Positions 21,601-33,199 of a stretch of 64,000 nucleotides of DNA are shown one piece after another. The stretch's first letter is position 1. Each line of letters begins with the position of its first letter. The notes below the pieces were generated by a model, which searched no databases, was not told where the DNA came from, and worked only from the letters and a program-made list of their open reading frames with translations. A program made the translations under genes and the position numbers. This DNA comes from Bos javanicus (lineage: Eukaryota > Chordata > Mammalia > Artiodactyla > Bovidae): assembly GCF_032452875.1 (NCBI RefSeq), contig NC_083869.1:123014001-123078000 (forward strand), written 5' to 3'.

Positions 21601-21929
21601 GTATTGGTCCACAAAGAACAAATTCCATCTGTTTGCGATGGGGGCCCATCTATCTTCCGCTGCAGGAGGACAGCCTTTGGACTCAGTGATAGACCCACAT
21701 GCAAGCACCCCCAGTAACACTCCCCACCTGTGCACCCTCCAGGGGCCCGATGGTGAGCCAATCCCAAGAGAAAATGGTCCCCGAGGTCCCCCACCCGCAC
21801 CATGGGACCACAGGCGCTTGAAGACCCTTCTCCTTCCTCCCCTTGACCTCGTTTCCCTTCTACTAAGTCCCTCATGCCCACTAACCAACCAGGGGAGCCA
21901 GCTCTCCTCAGCAACAGAGGAAGAAAATA

Positions 21930-22130
21930 GACTGAGATTGTTGCTCTGGCTTAATCGGCTCCAACGTGGAGTATGAGAGATGTGAATTATGGGCTCCCAG
22001 CGCTTCATCACCCCGGTTACTGTCATATCTTTATTCATTCTGGAAAAGTAAATTAGAGCTGTCTTTCCAATCTTGTTCTCTGGGAGAAATGAACGGCAGC
22101 AAAGAGAGAACTGGCTGTGATGGGGGTGTT
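21930..22130. promoter_or_regulatory. Possible conserved noncoding element
   Basis: A compositionally distinct, repeat-free block between GC-rich flanks. It has no long open frame and contains homeobox/GATA-like words (CTTAATCGG, TGAATTATGG, CATATCTTTATTC). Constraint cannot be judged from one genome, so this is inference only. Confidence 0.25.
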
Positions 22131-22334
22131 TGATAGAACTTCGACCTAGGCTTCCTGCACCCAAAGGCCCATTGCTCTGAAGGCCAGGCTCATCTCCTGG
22201 GGATGTGGTTTGGGGCAACTGGATAGACATTTGCCTCTTCTCTGTTTAATCCCAGAAGATTGGTGAAATGGGAGTGGGGTCAGCCCGTCTCCTCCAGTTC
22301 TGCTTCCTCACACAGGAGCATGCGTGAAGGGGAG

Positions 22335-22425
22335 GTCTCATTATCCCCATTTCACAGAGGTGGGCACTGAAGCTTCGAGAGGGCAGGTGCCTCCACAGTC
22401 ATGCCTCCAGCGAGGGGCATGTGAG
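22335..22425 (-). repeat. MIR SINE fragment
   Basis: CATTATCCCCATTTCACAGAG and TGCCTCCACAGTCATGCC are the antisense MIR core. Confidence 0.6.
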
Positions 22426-22879
22426 GGGGGCTGCTTGCCTCCCGTGTGGGCGTCCCTGGGGTAGGGGCTGTGTCTCATCCATGGTGGGGGGCCCGCAGAG
22501 GCTTGCTGAGGGGACTTGGTTGTGCCCACCCCGTCCTTGCGGCTCAGAAACCAGCAGGGAGAACCAAGCGGCTCTGAGGCCTGGGGGTGGGGCGGATGCT
22601 GGGCGGGTCTCTGTCCTTCCATCAGGGAGGCTGGTTCAAGGGGAGGATGGAGGAGAAAGCCCAGCTCAATGCAGATGCGCCCACAACACCTCTTGGTCCT
22701 TAGGGCTCCAGGTGGAGGGCAGAGCGCGTCTGGGCGACTGGACCTGGGAGGGTGACCATCTCCACTCCGCTGACAGTTCAGGCTCCTGTGAGCCAGTCAG
22801 GAGGTGGTGGAGAAAAGAAGGCTGTGGGCAGCGGAGGAGGGGGTGAGCTCCCAGCGTCTGATGCTCCCAGGCGCTGCCC

Positions 22880-23430
22880 GGTTCCTGCCTCCCTCCAGCT
22901 CCCTCCCCGCCAGCGTCTCTGACAGCCTCTCCCCATCACTCTCGCTCTCCCTTTCTCTGTGTATTCATCTCTCCCTATCTTTTTTCTGTCTTGCTATCCG
23001 TGCCCTTTTCTCTTCTCTGCCCCCACACTCCATTTGTTCCCTCCGCCTGTCTGAATTGTATCTCTCCATCTCTGTCTGGACACAGGCGTTGGGGCAGCGG
23101 TGGGTGGGTGTGAGTGTATTTCTCATTCTCTTTATGCCTCTGTCACACCCTTATTTTTATACCCGCTCCCAAAGGCTCTCTTTCTTTCTCTCTGTGTGCG
23201 TTTGTATGTACGTGTTTCTGTGTCTTTCTTTATGTGTTTTTCCGCCTTTATCTCCCTCTAGGTGTCTCTTTTTCTTTTTTTTTTGCTTTTCTCTTCTCTG
23301 TGTGCCTCTCTTCCCATTTTTCTCTCTCCTCTGCTGGTTGCCGTCTCTCTCTCCCTCATCTCTCCTTGTACTTGCTTCCTCTTTCCAGGTATCTCTGTCT
23401 CTGTCTGTCTCTTTCTCTCCACCCTGTCAT
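22880..23430. repeat. Pyrimidine-rich low-complexity tract
   Basis: About 550 bases are dominated by CTCT, TCTCTC and TTTCT words, with only a few purine-rich breaks near 23090-23115. The 250-codon open frame across it is Ser/Leu/Phe-rich because of the composition and is not a gene. Such tracts can form triplex (H-DNA) and length-variable alleles. Confidence 0.8.
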
Positions 23431-24712
23431 AGAGGAGCACAGAGGATGATCACACAGAGGCTGATGGGTGGGAAGGAACTGACCCGCCAGAAGGGTGCCT
23501 CCAAGCCTGGGGAACAGCCTGTGTGGAAACTGATCATGTGGTTTTGGTCTGATTGAGATTCAAGAGAAGAAAGTCTTGGAGGGCTATGGAAGTGGGGGTG
23601 GGGGGAGAGGGAGGTCTAGCCCAGCCAGCATGGGGCAGGGCCAAGAGGACTCTGAAGGCTATGAGGAATAAAGGCCAACTTCTTGGAGTGTTCTTTCCCT
23701 TCGTGCCTGCAGGGACGGTTTCCAGTTCCATAGGGACATGGGAGTATTGGTTATACTCACGACAAGTTTCGTGAGCCTCAGCTCCTGAGCAGTGCAGCTC
23801 AGAGGCCCATGTAACATCCAGACGAGAGATGGGACATTCTCCCCAGAGCAACCTACCTGTCCAGCACCTCCTGTGCCTTGCAGGGTCACTGCCTGTTGGA
23901 GCAGGGAGAGACCCCGGTGCTCAGCAGAGGCTCAGACTCCTGGAGACACCATCACTGGCGGCAGAGGTGGGAGGCCTCACTGATGGCCTTCAGGGGCCAG
24001 CAGTCCAGGAGGAGGGCAGAGTGGATGCTGAGGATGGGCGGAGCCCTCAGCATGTGCCCCATCCACCACATATGCTCAGATCCACCTGGGGAGACCCAGG
24101 AGGGAAGTGAGGTTCAGTGGTCCTCAGCTAATGTGGCCCCCTTGCAGGTGGACAAGACAGAGGCATCCTGGTTGCCATGAGAATAACCTGCCAGGAGAAT
24201 AACCCTCTGAGGGAGGCAGTGTGCTGGAGATGCCATCAGGTGCTTCTAGGAAAAGGACTCCATCGTGAAATCTGCGTGGGTAACTGCATTAGGTTTTGTT
24301 TTTGTCTTTGTTTCTTTTCCAAAACAACTTCAAATTCTCAGAGGCTGATAGCAGTAAACATTTATCTTTCTCACTTATGAATCTGCAGGCTCCTGGGGTG
24401 GAGGTCTGCTTCAGGCTTTGGATGAATTTCTGGGCCACTCCTAGGCCTCTCTTGGAACCAGGGGCTCCCTGTTCTCCTCGGGGCCCTTGGCCAAAATGTG
24501 ACAAAGGTAAATGCATGAGTGAGTCGTGCCTTTTAAGGCCTCAGTTCAGAACTGGCAACAGCCACTTCCACCCGTGTTCCATTGACCACCGTAAATTCCA
24601 CGGCCACACTCAACATCAGAAAGAGTTGGAAACGTGCTTTACCTACTCCAGGGTCACGAGGCAGAAGAAAGGAGGAGGGAACCGGGAGTAAATCCCACCT
24701 GCCTCCTTAACA
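23431..24712. other. No recognised feature
   Basis: Single-copy sequence. A TTTTTGTCTTTG-rich patch lies near 24296-24312. No gene, LTR or SINE is recognised. Confidence 0.4.
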
Positions 24713-24942
24713 GGCTTCCCAGGTGGGGCTAGTGGTAAAGAACACACCTGCCAATGCAGGAGACATAAAAGATGTGGGTTCAGTCGCCTGGTCGAGAAGA
24801 TCCCCTGGAGGAGGGCATGGCAACCCACTCCAATATTCTTGCCTGGACAATCCCATGGACAGAAGAATCTAGTGGGCTACAGTCCACGGAGTTGCAAAGA
24901 GTTGGACACAACTGAAGTGACTTACACACACACACACACACA
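24713..24942 (+). mobile_element. Bov-tA SINE with (AC)n tail
   Basis: Sense SINE from GGCTTCCCAGGTGGGGC to GACACAACTGAAGTGACTT, followed by a (AC)n microsatellite at 24923-24942 that forms its tail. The target duplication CCTCCTTAACA is perfect at 24702-24712 and 24943-24953. Confidence 0.95.
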
Positions 24943-24943
24943 C
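24923..24943. repeat. (AC)n microsatellite
   Basis: Ten AC dinucleotides lie at the 3' end of the SINE, just inside its target duplication, so they grew from the SINE tail. Likely polymorphic. Confidence 0.9.
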
Positions 24944-24953
24944 CTCCTTAACA

Positions 24954-25776
24954 CTGCAGACTCAGCCCCCAGGCTCCACTTGTCTCTGTGCAGTCCCCAA
25001 GCTCTCTGGACTCCTTACCCTTAGTATTAGGTCAGCTGACTTGAGCCCTTTGGGGCACTGTGGGACATCCAGTCTCCCAGGGCTTAGGATCCTGCTCCCT
25101 CTGGTTTCTGGATTCTGCTCAGTGTTACCCCTCTCCATCTGCAGCTCTCCATTCCTCCCTACACTGAGCTTGGAACCCGTGCTGGAATTCTCCAACCCTC
25201 CCTCTGGCCTGGCAAAACAAAGGGCTATCTGTTTTGAATTTCTATTCTCAGTATTACAAAAGATGATTGAAGATTTATTATTGTTATTCTTATTGTTGTT
25301 GTTTTGCCTCAAACATGATGAAATGCCTCTCCCCACCTGCCTGCCTGAGCCAGCCAGAGCTCCAGGAAGACCGCCTCCGCCTGCCTGCTGCAGCAGCCCC
25401 CAGGCCGTGCGCAGTGTTTTCTTCCATCCCGCTGCGCGTATTAGCACATGAAAGGTGTACTTGGCCCAGGAAATGATCTTTCCTGGAACATCTATTATGG
25501 GTCCTCTGACAGTGGATGGGGTGGGAAGAGCTCTCTAGGCTTTAGGGAGCTTGTGAGGATTAAAAGAAGGAAATCTTGTCGGGGGCCCCTGGGCACTGCT
25601 AGGAGCCCAGTCAGTGTTTGTTCCCCTTCTCTTTAAAGAACACCCCACCTTAGGTGACCCTGTAATGCTGTCAAGCCAGTATGTTCAGAGAGAGCAAGGG
25701 GACACTGCTATGAATCACATCCAGACAACAGGCGTACGATGGGGCTGTCCCAAGTCAAGTGGGATTTGTGGCTGCC
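24954..25776. other. No recognised feature
   Basis: Single-copy sequence with an AT-rich patch of TTATTATTGTTATTCTTATT type at 25273-25310. No gene is recognised. Confidence 0.4.
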
Positions 25777-25786
25777 CTGCCCAACC

Positions 25787-25990
25787 GTGGTGGCTCAGAC
25801 GGTAACGAATCTGCCTGCAATGCAGGAGACCAGGGGTCTATCCCAGGGTTGGCAAGATTCCCTGGAGAGGAGAATGGCAACCCAACCCAGTATTCTTGCC
25901 TGGAGAATTTCATCGACAGAGGAGCCTGCAGGGCTACAATCCATGGGGTCACAAAGAGTCAGACACAACTGAGTGACTAACACTTTCACA
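25787..25990 (+). mobile_element. Bov-tA SINE
   Basis: Sense SINE from GTGGTGGCTCAGACGG to CTGAGTGACTAACACTTTCA, flanked by a perfect CTGCCCAACC target duplication at 25777-25786 and 25991-26000. The first GGGCTTCCCT bases are missing. Confidence 0.94.
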
Positions 25991-26479
25991 CTGCCCAACC
26001 CTGGGCCTTATCACAGACTCTGGTGTCTCTGCTCCCTTCTGCCTCCATGGGGATAGGGTGGCAAGGGGGTGGCGTGGGTAGGGAGGCCCCATGCCCACTT
26101 GCATAGCACAGGGCTGCCTCCTGGCCCTGGTATGAGGCCCTGAGGTGGTCAGGGCCTGTGGAAACCAGCTGGGACTCAGATTCTGACAGATCATTCAGCC
26201 TTGCCTTCAGCCTCTCTGGGTAAGGGTGTACTCAGGGATGGATCACAGGCACACACCTGCTGGACTCCAGCCTTCCACTCTTCTGCCACGAGCTGATCCT
26301 GGAAGCTGTTGTTTTTCGTTCTTTGTGACAGAATTAGAAAAGCCTCTGGGAGAGGTCCTTCCCGCCAAGGGTTCCACCTGTAAACCCCCTTGTCCCATCC
26401 CCAGTGCACAGCAGCTGACTGCTCCTGGCTCAGCAGAGAGAGGACCTGACTTCCCTGGATGAGCTGGGCTGAGAATGGA

Positions 26480-26630
26480 CAACCCTCAGTCAGACCTGGG
26501 TCAGATGGTGGCTCTGCCACTGTGTGACTTAGAGCAGGTCACTGCACCCTCTGTTCCCTCATCTGCAGAGTAAGTCTAATTACATCTTTCTCCCAGGACT
26601 CTTAGGAGAACCTAGTGGGTCCTTTGGTTG
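26480..26630 (+). repeat. MIR SINE
   Basis: GGTGGCTCTGCCACTGTGTG, AGAGCAGGTCACTGCACCC and CTCATCTGCAGAGTAAG follow the sense MIR core. Confidence 0.65.
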
Positions 26631-26649
26631 GGGGAGTGTGTATAATTCC

Positions 26650-27001
26650 CTCAGTTCTGTCTCACCGCAGCAAAGATTTGAAATGGTGGACCAGCGTTAC
26701 AGCTCAGTTACAGCTCAGTTTTATTTGGCAAGCAAAGGATAGTACATCCTCAAGGCATGAGGGTGGGCCAACCCCAAAATAAAGGGAGCTCAATCTTGGC
26801 TCCTCTTTTTATATGTTTTCTCTCCTCCCCCTGAGCCTGCCCTATGTAAATTGGGCTAGGCAGGAGGGCTGTTTGTTTCACCTAAAGTTCTCACTCTGGT
26901 CCTCGGATTTTCTTTTGCTCCATTTTTGCAGGCTTTTCCCTTTCTTTATCTTTTAGCCTCTGCCATTTTGGACTCCCTTTTCCTATTCTAACTACCTAAC
27001 A
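26650..27001 (-). mobile_element. Solo LTR, antisense
   Basis: The minus-strand polyadenylation signal is seen as TTTATT at 26720-26725. A GCAGGCTTTTCCCTTTC block and a terminal AACTACCTAACA match my recollection of a ruminant LTR in antisense. A short TACAGCTCAGT duplication is near 26699-26719. No internal sequence flanks it. Confidence 0.6.
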
Positions 27002-27116
27002 CCTTGAAATCAGAGTCTCATTTTTGCTCCCATGAGGTCAAATCCCACTAGTCTTTAAGCAAGCACATATTGTGTGCATGCATGCGTAGACCCAGGGCAT
27101 GTACACACAGCACCCC

Positions 27117-27150
27117 CTCCCCCCCCCGCCCCGCCTCCGCCACCACCCAG
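27117..27150. repeat. C-rich tract
   Basis: Runs of C (CCCCTCCCCCCCCCGCCCC type) could form a G-quadruplex on the minus strand. Length is probably variable. Confidence 0.6.
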
Positions 27151-27364
27151 GATGCATCTGGAATGTATTCTGCCCTTTGGTTTCCAAATCCTCCCCATCA
27201 GGAGTTCATCTCAGATCCTCCTTCTCCAGGATGTTTCCTCAAGCTAGCTAGAGCATCCAGTCCCTGGCCCATCCTGGGGAGGGTGACCTCTCCCCATGTT
27301 GTGCTCCCAAAGCTTAAATGGGCCCCCACGACCTATGTGTCACCTTACCCCTTCATTCTTTATA

Positions 27365-27500
27365 TACATGATTTATCCAGTCATGCAAATAACATATAAT
27401 AAGTCCCTACTGTGTGCCAGCACAGTCTAAAGTCATGTGAATGAGATTTGATTCCTGCCCTTAAAAGCTCTTGGTATAGAAGGCAAGACATCTGTTTCAC
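27365..27500 (-). repeat. L2 LINE fragment
   Basis: CCCTACTGTGTGCCAGCAC, ATTCCTGCCCTTAAAAGCTC and GGCAAGACATCTG follow the antisense L2 end. Confidence 0.55.
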
Positions 27501-28224
27501 CTTGACATTTAATCCTCAACCAATGAGCAGAGACCAACCTAGACGGGCCTTTTGGTGGCGGATCCTGGGCCATACCAGGAAGATGATCCCACAGCACTGG
27601 GGCCTCCCCTCCCCTACACTGGATACATTCAGCCTCCAGGCTGGAGTCCTAGGGAGCTGGCGAGGCACGGTCACCTCTTTCTCTCCCCAGGAGCACTAAT
27701 CACAACTCACCTGCTGCTCTGGGGAATGATCACCTGTCAGGATTCATTCGAGCCCTTGGCCTCCCAGAGACTCTCCCATCCCCCACCAGGCCGTTCTGCT
27801 GGCAGCCGAGGAACTGCTCCCCTAGATGTTAGGAGAGTGAAATTACTTCTCCCCCACCTCCTTGTTGGATGTAGCAGGGGGGTGCTGGGACGTTTCAGTT
27901 CTGCCGGACCTGATAACGGAACTGTCGTGGTCAGACCAGCCGTGGGAGGTGAGCAGTGAGGATTCCAGAAACTCCTGGAGATTGTCTGCCATGCAGACCT
28001 TCTCAGATTAGATTGGCTCAGGGAGCTATTTCAGACTCTTAAATTGCATCTGGAGCTCTTCTTGCCCTGACCCTCAGCAGGCCTGTCACTGTGATTCTCT
28101 CAGACTCCAGTTCCCACAGACCCACTAGTGGGTCTGGGCTTGAATCCCCAGGTAGTAAGTGACCGGTGTACCACTGCCAGCAGGATCATGGTGGTGTGGG
28201 AAAATGGGATAATAATTGTTTTGA
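27501..28224. other. No recognised feature
   Basis: No repeat or gene is recognised. The open frame of 135 codons at 27552-27959 is proline/glycine-rich, without a domain. Confidence 0.4.
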
Positions 28225-28600
28225 TTGGGTCCATTTCTGTTACAAGAAACACATATCCAAGTTGGCTTATTAAAGGTTGAAAAAAGGAATTTATAGGCTC
28301 ATGTAACTGAGAAGTTTAAGGGAATCCAGGTACAGCTGGATCCAGGTATTCAGATGAGGTTGTCAGGCATCCGTTACACCCAATCTCTTGCCTCTGCTTT
28401 CCTCTGAATGGGCTTCACTCCCAGGTAGACCCTCTCCTCCTGGAGGCTCCCAGTAGCTTCAGTAGAAAAAAAGTACTTTGCTTACCCAATATTCCAACAG
28501 AGTCCCAGGATGGAGTCTCACTGGTCCAGGCTGAGTCACATGTCCTCCCCTGAACCAATTACTGTGGCCTGGATCCCATGCTAGCCATGACTGTACATGT
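28225..28600 (-). repeat. Old interspersed repeat, family uncertain
   Basis: The text GGAATTTATAGGCTCATGTAACTG at 28288 through CCTGAACCAATTACTGTGGCC at 28551 is recognisable as a common mammalian repeat in antisense, probably an old L1 3' end. I cannot name the subfamily. Confidence 0.45.
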
Positions 28601-28629
28601 GCATGTACTGTTCCTGTCACCTGGAGCAG

Positions 28630-29056
28630 GCTTCTCCTTCATCTTCCCAGCTGCATCTCCTAATCATCAAAACCAAGGTCAGCACCTCTTTCCATGAATG
28701 CTTGCCCAACTCCATCCCCTCGTCTGCTTTAGGCTCCCCTGCTCCGAGTCCCCATTGCATTCTATCTTGGCAAGCATCACATGATGACTATGGATTTATA
28801 TGCTGATTCTCATTTCACTGTAAATGTAATGAAATTGAAGGTAGGCAGGCACTCAGTATTGCCTACCACTGGCCCCTCAGCACAGGCTCAGGGACACAGT
28901 TGCTGCTGTTGTTCAGTGTCTAAGTCATGTCCAGCTCTTTGTGACCCCATGGACTGCAGGACTGCAGCACACCAGGCTTCCCTGTCCTCCACTGTCACCC
29001 AGAGGTATCTCCAGGTATACAGTAGGCGCTCAGTAAATATTTGCTGAAGCAGGAAA
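28630..29056 (+). repeat. L2 LINE 3' end, interrupted
   Basis: A diverged sense L2 body at 28630-28850 and its end at 29016-29056 (CAGTAGGCGCTCAGTAAATATTTGCTG). A BovB-type tail fragment (28901-28998) lies between. Confidence 0.5.
28901..28998 (-). mobile_element. BovB/BOV-A tail fragment
   Basis: Antisense copy of the last about 95 bases of a BovB-type 3' end: GTTGTTCAGTGTCTAAGTCATG, then GACCCCATGGACTGCAGG with a short internal duplication of GACTGCAG. Confidence 0.75.
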
Positions 29057-29469
29057 TGGTTAGTGGGGAGTGAGGGAGGTTCTGGCACATATTCAGAAGG
29101 CAGAGGATTAAGGCTTGAACTGGGCAGTGGCTGGGGGAGGGGGGACTGACACCAGACACATCCAGTGGGAATTGTGAGGTTATCCCTGCCACTCCCTCCC
29201 TCTGTGAGCTCAGATTCTGATCCAGGAGTCAGAGAACCATTGAGGTGACCCCACCTCACTCAGCCTTGAACTCTCAGTCACCCACCTGCTATCCACACTT
29301 GAGAAGTCCATGAGATGTTAGCCTCAGAACTGGACTACAATCTCCTTTCGCATCTGGGAGGGGAACACAGTTCCACTCCTCACAGTGAAGAGAGCTCTGT
29401 CTAGGACAAAATCTCTCCAGGGACTTGGAGGAGCCCATGCCTTTGCTGAGCAGCTCCGGAGGGAGGGTG

Positions 29470-29570
29470 ATCAGAGCCCTGCTTTCTCAGCCTGCTGTGT
29501 GATCTTAGGTCAGGCATTGCGCTCTCTGTAGCTCACTTTATCCTTCTGACCAGTGGGGATGACAACTGCA
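29470..29570 (+). repeat. MIR SINE fragment
   Basis: GCTGTGTGATCTTAGGTCAGGC, CTCACTTTATCCTTCTGACC and AGTGGGGATGACAAC are a degraded sense MIR core. Confidence 0.5.
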
Positions 29571-29574
29571 TCAA

Positions 29575-29945
29575 TTTTCTAGGGCTGCCATGATAAAGTG
29601 TCACAAAGTGGTGACTAAAAACAACAGAAACTGATTGTCTCATGGTTCTGGAGGCAAGAGGTCCAAAATAAAGGTGTCAGCAGGGTCACGCTCCCCCCAG
29701 AGCGTCTGGGAAGGAGTCATCCTTGCCTCTTCCAGCCTATCTTGCCACTTCCATCTTCACAGGGCATTCACCTTGTGTGTTTCTTTGTCTAAATTCCCCC
29801 TTTCTTACAAGGACACCAGTCCTATTGGATGAAGACTCACCCTGATGACCTCATGTTAATCTGATTACATCTGCAAAGACCTTGTTTTCAAACAAGTCTC
29901 ATTCATCAGTACTGGGATTAGGTCTTCACTCTGTCTTTGTGAAGG
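29575..29945 (-). mobile_element. MaLR LTR (MLT1/MST-like)
   Basis: AGGGCTGCCATGATAAAGTG, AACAACAGAAACTGATTGTCTC, TTCTGGAGGCAAGAGGTCC and TTACAAGGACACCAGTCCTATTGGAT follow the antisense mammalian MaLR LTR in the right order. It is old, shared by placental mammals, and carries no coding sequence. Confidence 0.75.
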
Positions 29946-30684
29946 GCACAAACTTGTAACATCACTTAACCGGGTTTTTGAGATAATTAAGAAATGAATG
30001 TGAAGAGCATTGTGCAATCGTGGACCCTTGATAAGATGAAGAACCTGGACTGGCTACTGTTCTGGGGTCCCTGCCAGGCTTGTGACTCTGTGCCCTTTGA
30101 TTTCTACAAAGGTTTTTACAGCCTCCCAAGAAGGGGGCCCTGGTCACTCAGAAACATTAGCACCGCGGGTGAGGAGATGTGATGAATGGGCTATGTCTCC
30201 TGATTCTCCTGCTGTCACATTTAAAGAAGGTTCCAAGTCCAACCACTCAGTCACTGTCATGGAACATTCCAGAGCTAGCACCCACATCCTTCCCACTAAT
30301 GAGGCTCAGCCCTCACCCCAATCTTTTCCCTCTTTGCCCTTCTTGTCACAGCCAGGAGAAAAGTGGTGTTCAAGTTGTCTGTCTGCCAGAGGAAAAGAGA
30401 TGCCTTTGCTGAAGTGAAGGCTGAGGTGACATTCTCTGGGTCTGTCTTTCTGGTGTGGCTGTTTCTGAGGGAATCTTAACTGTGGTCATAGTGTGGTATC
30501 TTCTCCATCCACGTGACTGTGTATGGCATAATCTGTAGCAGCATCTTGACTCATTGATTTAAGAAATGCATTGAATTCCTTGAGAAATATGAAGTCAAGT
30601 CAACCTATGAGATGCAGACTATAGGCAATTTATCATTGGGTTATATAAAATAATCAGCTTTGAATAGTAATGGAGTTTGTGCTT
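29946..30684. other. No recognised feature
   Basis: No gene or repeat is recognised with confidence. The stretch 30530-30680 is AT-rich. Confidence 0.4.
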
Positions 30685-31030
30685 CAAATAGGAGACACCA
30701 AACATCCCCATACTTCCCAACATTCTTTGCAGTTAGGTTGCCACCATGTGACTAGTTCTGGCCAATGGGCTGAGAGCAAAAGTAACATACATATTTTTGG
30801 TTTCAGGTAATTAATAGTGGGAGTGATGCCTCCATTCCTCCTTTCCTTAGCAGTGGTGACCACAGGATCCCAGATGGGAGAGACAGACCTTCTCTATCTT
30901 GTCCACTTCTGGCCCTAGTACATAGAAAAGAGGCACTTGGAGATATTCCATAAACATGGGATGCATGAAATAATGACTTTTCTACATAAATGTCCAACAT
31001 TTCTTCTTTAAGCCACTGAAAGAAAACTCT
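30685..31030. repeat. Old interspersed repeat, family uncertain
   Basis: CATTCTTTGCAGTTAGGTTGCC, CATGTGACTAGTTCTGGCCAATGGG and TTCTTTAAGCCACTGA are wording seen in a common old mammalian repeat. I cannot assign the family. The sequence at 62560-62873 resembles the same kind of element. Confidence 0.4.
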
Positions 31031-31350
31031 TTCTCCAGATTTGGCTTGAAAACATGTTCTGCCTTTCTCTGTCTTGTCTGGTTCAAGTTCCAAGGTCCCT
31101 TTCCTGGGGTGTGCTGATGCCCCTGCTCCCACCCTTGTGTCTCACATTGTCAGAATCTTCCTCACAAGGGCTTTCACAAAAACAAAGTTTTTTATTTCAG
31201 TGAGGTTCAATTTAATTAATATTTTCTCTTGATGGTTCACACTTTTGTCATCAAATCTAAGAACTCTTTACCTGGCCTTAGATTAGGAAGACTTTCTTCT
31301 ATATTTTATTCTAAAAGTTTTATTTTTTACATTTATGTATATGATCCATT

Positions 31351-32046
31351 GAAAGAGAAGAGTGAAAACACGAGCTTAAAACTCAATATTTAAAAATCTA
31401 AGATCATGGCATCCAGTCCCATCACTTCATGGCAAATAGATGGGGAAAAGGTGAAAACGTGACATTTTATTTTCTTGGGCTCCAAAATCACGGATGGTGA
31501 CTGCAGCCATGAAATTAGAAGATACTTTCTACTTGGAAGAAAAGCTGTGACAAACCTAGGCGGTATATTAAAAAGCAGAGACATCACTTTAGTAACAAAG
31601 TCAAAACTATGGTTTTTCCAGTAGTCATGTCTGGATGTGAGAGTTGGACCACAAAGAAGGCTGAGTGCTGAACAATTGATGGTTTCGAATTATGTTTCTA
31701 GAGAAGACTCTTAAGAGTCCCTTGGAGAGCAAAGAGATTAAACTAGTTAATTCTAAAGGAAATCAACCCTGAATATTCACTGAAAAGACTGATGCTGAAG
31801 CTGAAGCTCCAATACTTGGGCCACTTGATGTGAAGAGCTGACTCATTGGAAAAGACTTGATGCTAGGAAAGACTGAGGGCAGGAGGAAAAGGGGACAACA
31901 GAGAATGAGATGGATGGATGGCATCACTGACTCAATAAGCATGAGTTTGAGTAAACTCTAGGAGATAGTGAAGGACAGGGAAGCTTGGTGCGCTGCAGTC
32001 CATGGGGTTGCAAAGAATTGGACGTGACTGAACAACTGACAACAAC
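31351..32046 (+). mobile_element. BovB LINE 3' end in L1
   Basis: A 5'-truncated BovB of about 696 bases bounded by a perfect 12-base target duplication ATATGATCCATT at 31339-31350 and 32047-32058. It carries several stops and small deletions (for example near 31490). The tail ends in CTGACAACAAC. Confidence 0.95.
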
Positions 32047-32245
32047 ATATGATCCATTATGAGCTTTGTATGAGTTGAGGCTAATTTTGTTGTTTACAGA
32101 TGTGTAATTTCTGAGGTCTTCTTGTTGGGTAGGCTATTCTTCCTCCATGGAATTGCTTTTTCACTTTTGTCAAAAATCATTTGAATGCATTTGGCTAGGT
32201 CTACTTCCGAGTTCTGTTTTCTGTTCCATTGATCTATGAGTCTAT

Positions 32246-32871
32246 GGGGAAACAATGGAAACCATGACAGACTTTATTTTCTTGGGCTCCAAAATCACTG
32301 CAGATGGTGACTGCAGCCATGAAATTAAAAGACGCTTGCTTCTTGGAAGAAAAGCTACGACCAACCTAGACAGCATACTAAAAAACAGAGACATTATTTT
32401 GCCAACAAAGGTCCATCTAGTCAAAGCTATGTTTTTTCCAGTAGTCATGTATGGATGTGAGAGTTGGACCTTAAAGAAAGCTGAGCGCTGAAGAATTGAT
32501 GCTTTTGAACAGTGGTGTTGGAGAAGACTGTTGAGAGTCTCTTGGACTGCAAGGAGATCAAACCAGTCAATTCTAAGGAAATCAGTCCTGACTATTCATT
32601 GGAGGACTGATGCTGAAGTTGAAGCTCTGATAATTTGACCACCTGATGGGAAGAACTGACTCATTGGAAAAGACCCTGATGCTGAGAAAATTGAAGGCAG
32701 GAGGAGAAGGGGGACAACAGAGGATGAGATGGTTGGATGGCATCACTGACTCAATGGACATGAGTTTGAGCAACCTCTGAAAGTGGTGATGCACAGGGCA
32801 GCCTGGCATGCTGCAGTCCATGTGGTCATAAAGAGTTGGACATGGCTGAGCAACTGAACTGAACTGAACTG
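32246..32871 (+). mobile_element. BovB LINE 3' end in L1
   Basis: A second BovB in the same orientation, 5'-truncated within the thumb region. The tail is a run of GAACT units at 32853-32871. Flanks ATGAGTCTAT and ATGTGCCTAT match at 8 of 10 positions, a likely decayed target duplication. The two BovBs sit about 200 L1 bases apart. Confidence 0.92.
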
Positions 32872-32933
32872 ATGTGCCTATCCTTCTACCAAAATCTCAG
32901 TATCTTGATTAATGTAGCTGTATAGTACATCTT

Positions 32934-33199
32934 CGGAGAGGGCAATGGAAACCAGTACTCCAGTACTCTTGCCTGGCAAATTCCATGGATGGAGGAGCCT
33001 GGTAGGCTGCAGTCCATGGGGTTGGGAAGAGTCGGACATGACTGAGCGACTTCACTTTCATGCATTGGAGAAGGAAATGGCAACCCACTCCAGTATTCTT
33101 GCCTTGAGAATCCCAGAGATGGTGGAGCCTGGTGGGCTGCCGTCTATGGGGTCGCACAGATTTGGACACGACTGAAGTGACGCAGCAGCAGCAGCAGCA
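32934..33199 (+). mobile_element. BOV-A2 SINE in L1
   Basis: Sense full-length BOV-A2 dimer: two BOV-A units joined by the ACTTTCATGCATTGGAGAAGG linker and ending in GCAGCAGCAGCAGCA. The target duplication TAGTACATCTT is perfect at 32923-32933 and 33200-33210. It is the youngest insert in this L1. Confidence 0.97.

Noticed and set aside
21538..22230. 230-codon minus-strand open frame
   Set aside because: It starts outside and ends inside a probable LTR, with no domain.
22804..23556. 250-codon plus-strand open frame
   Set aside because: It is Ser/Leu/Phe-rich purely because it crosses a pyrimidine-rich tract, and has no domain.
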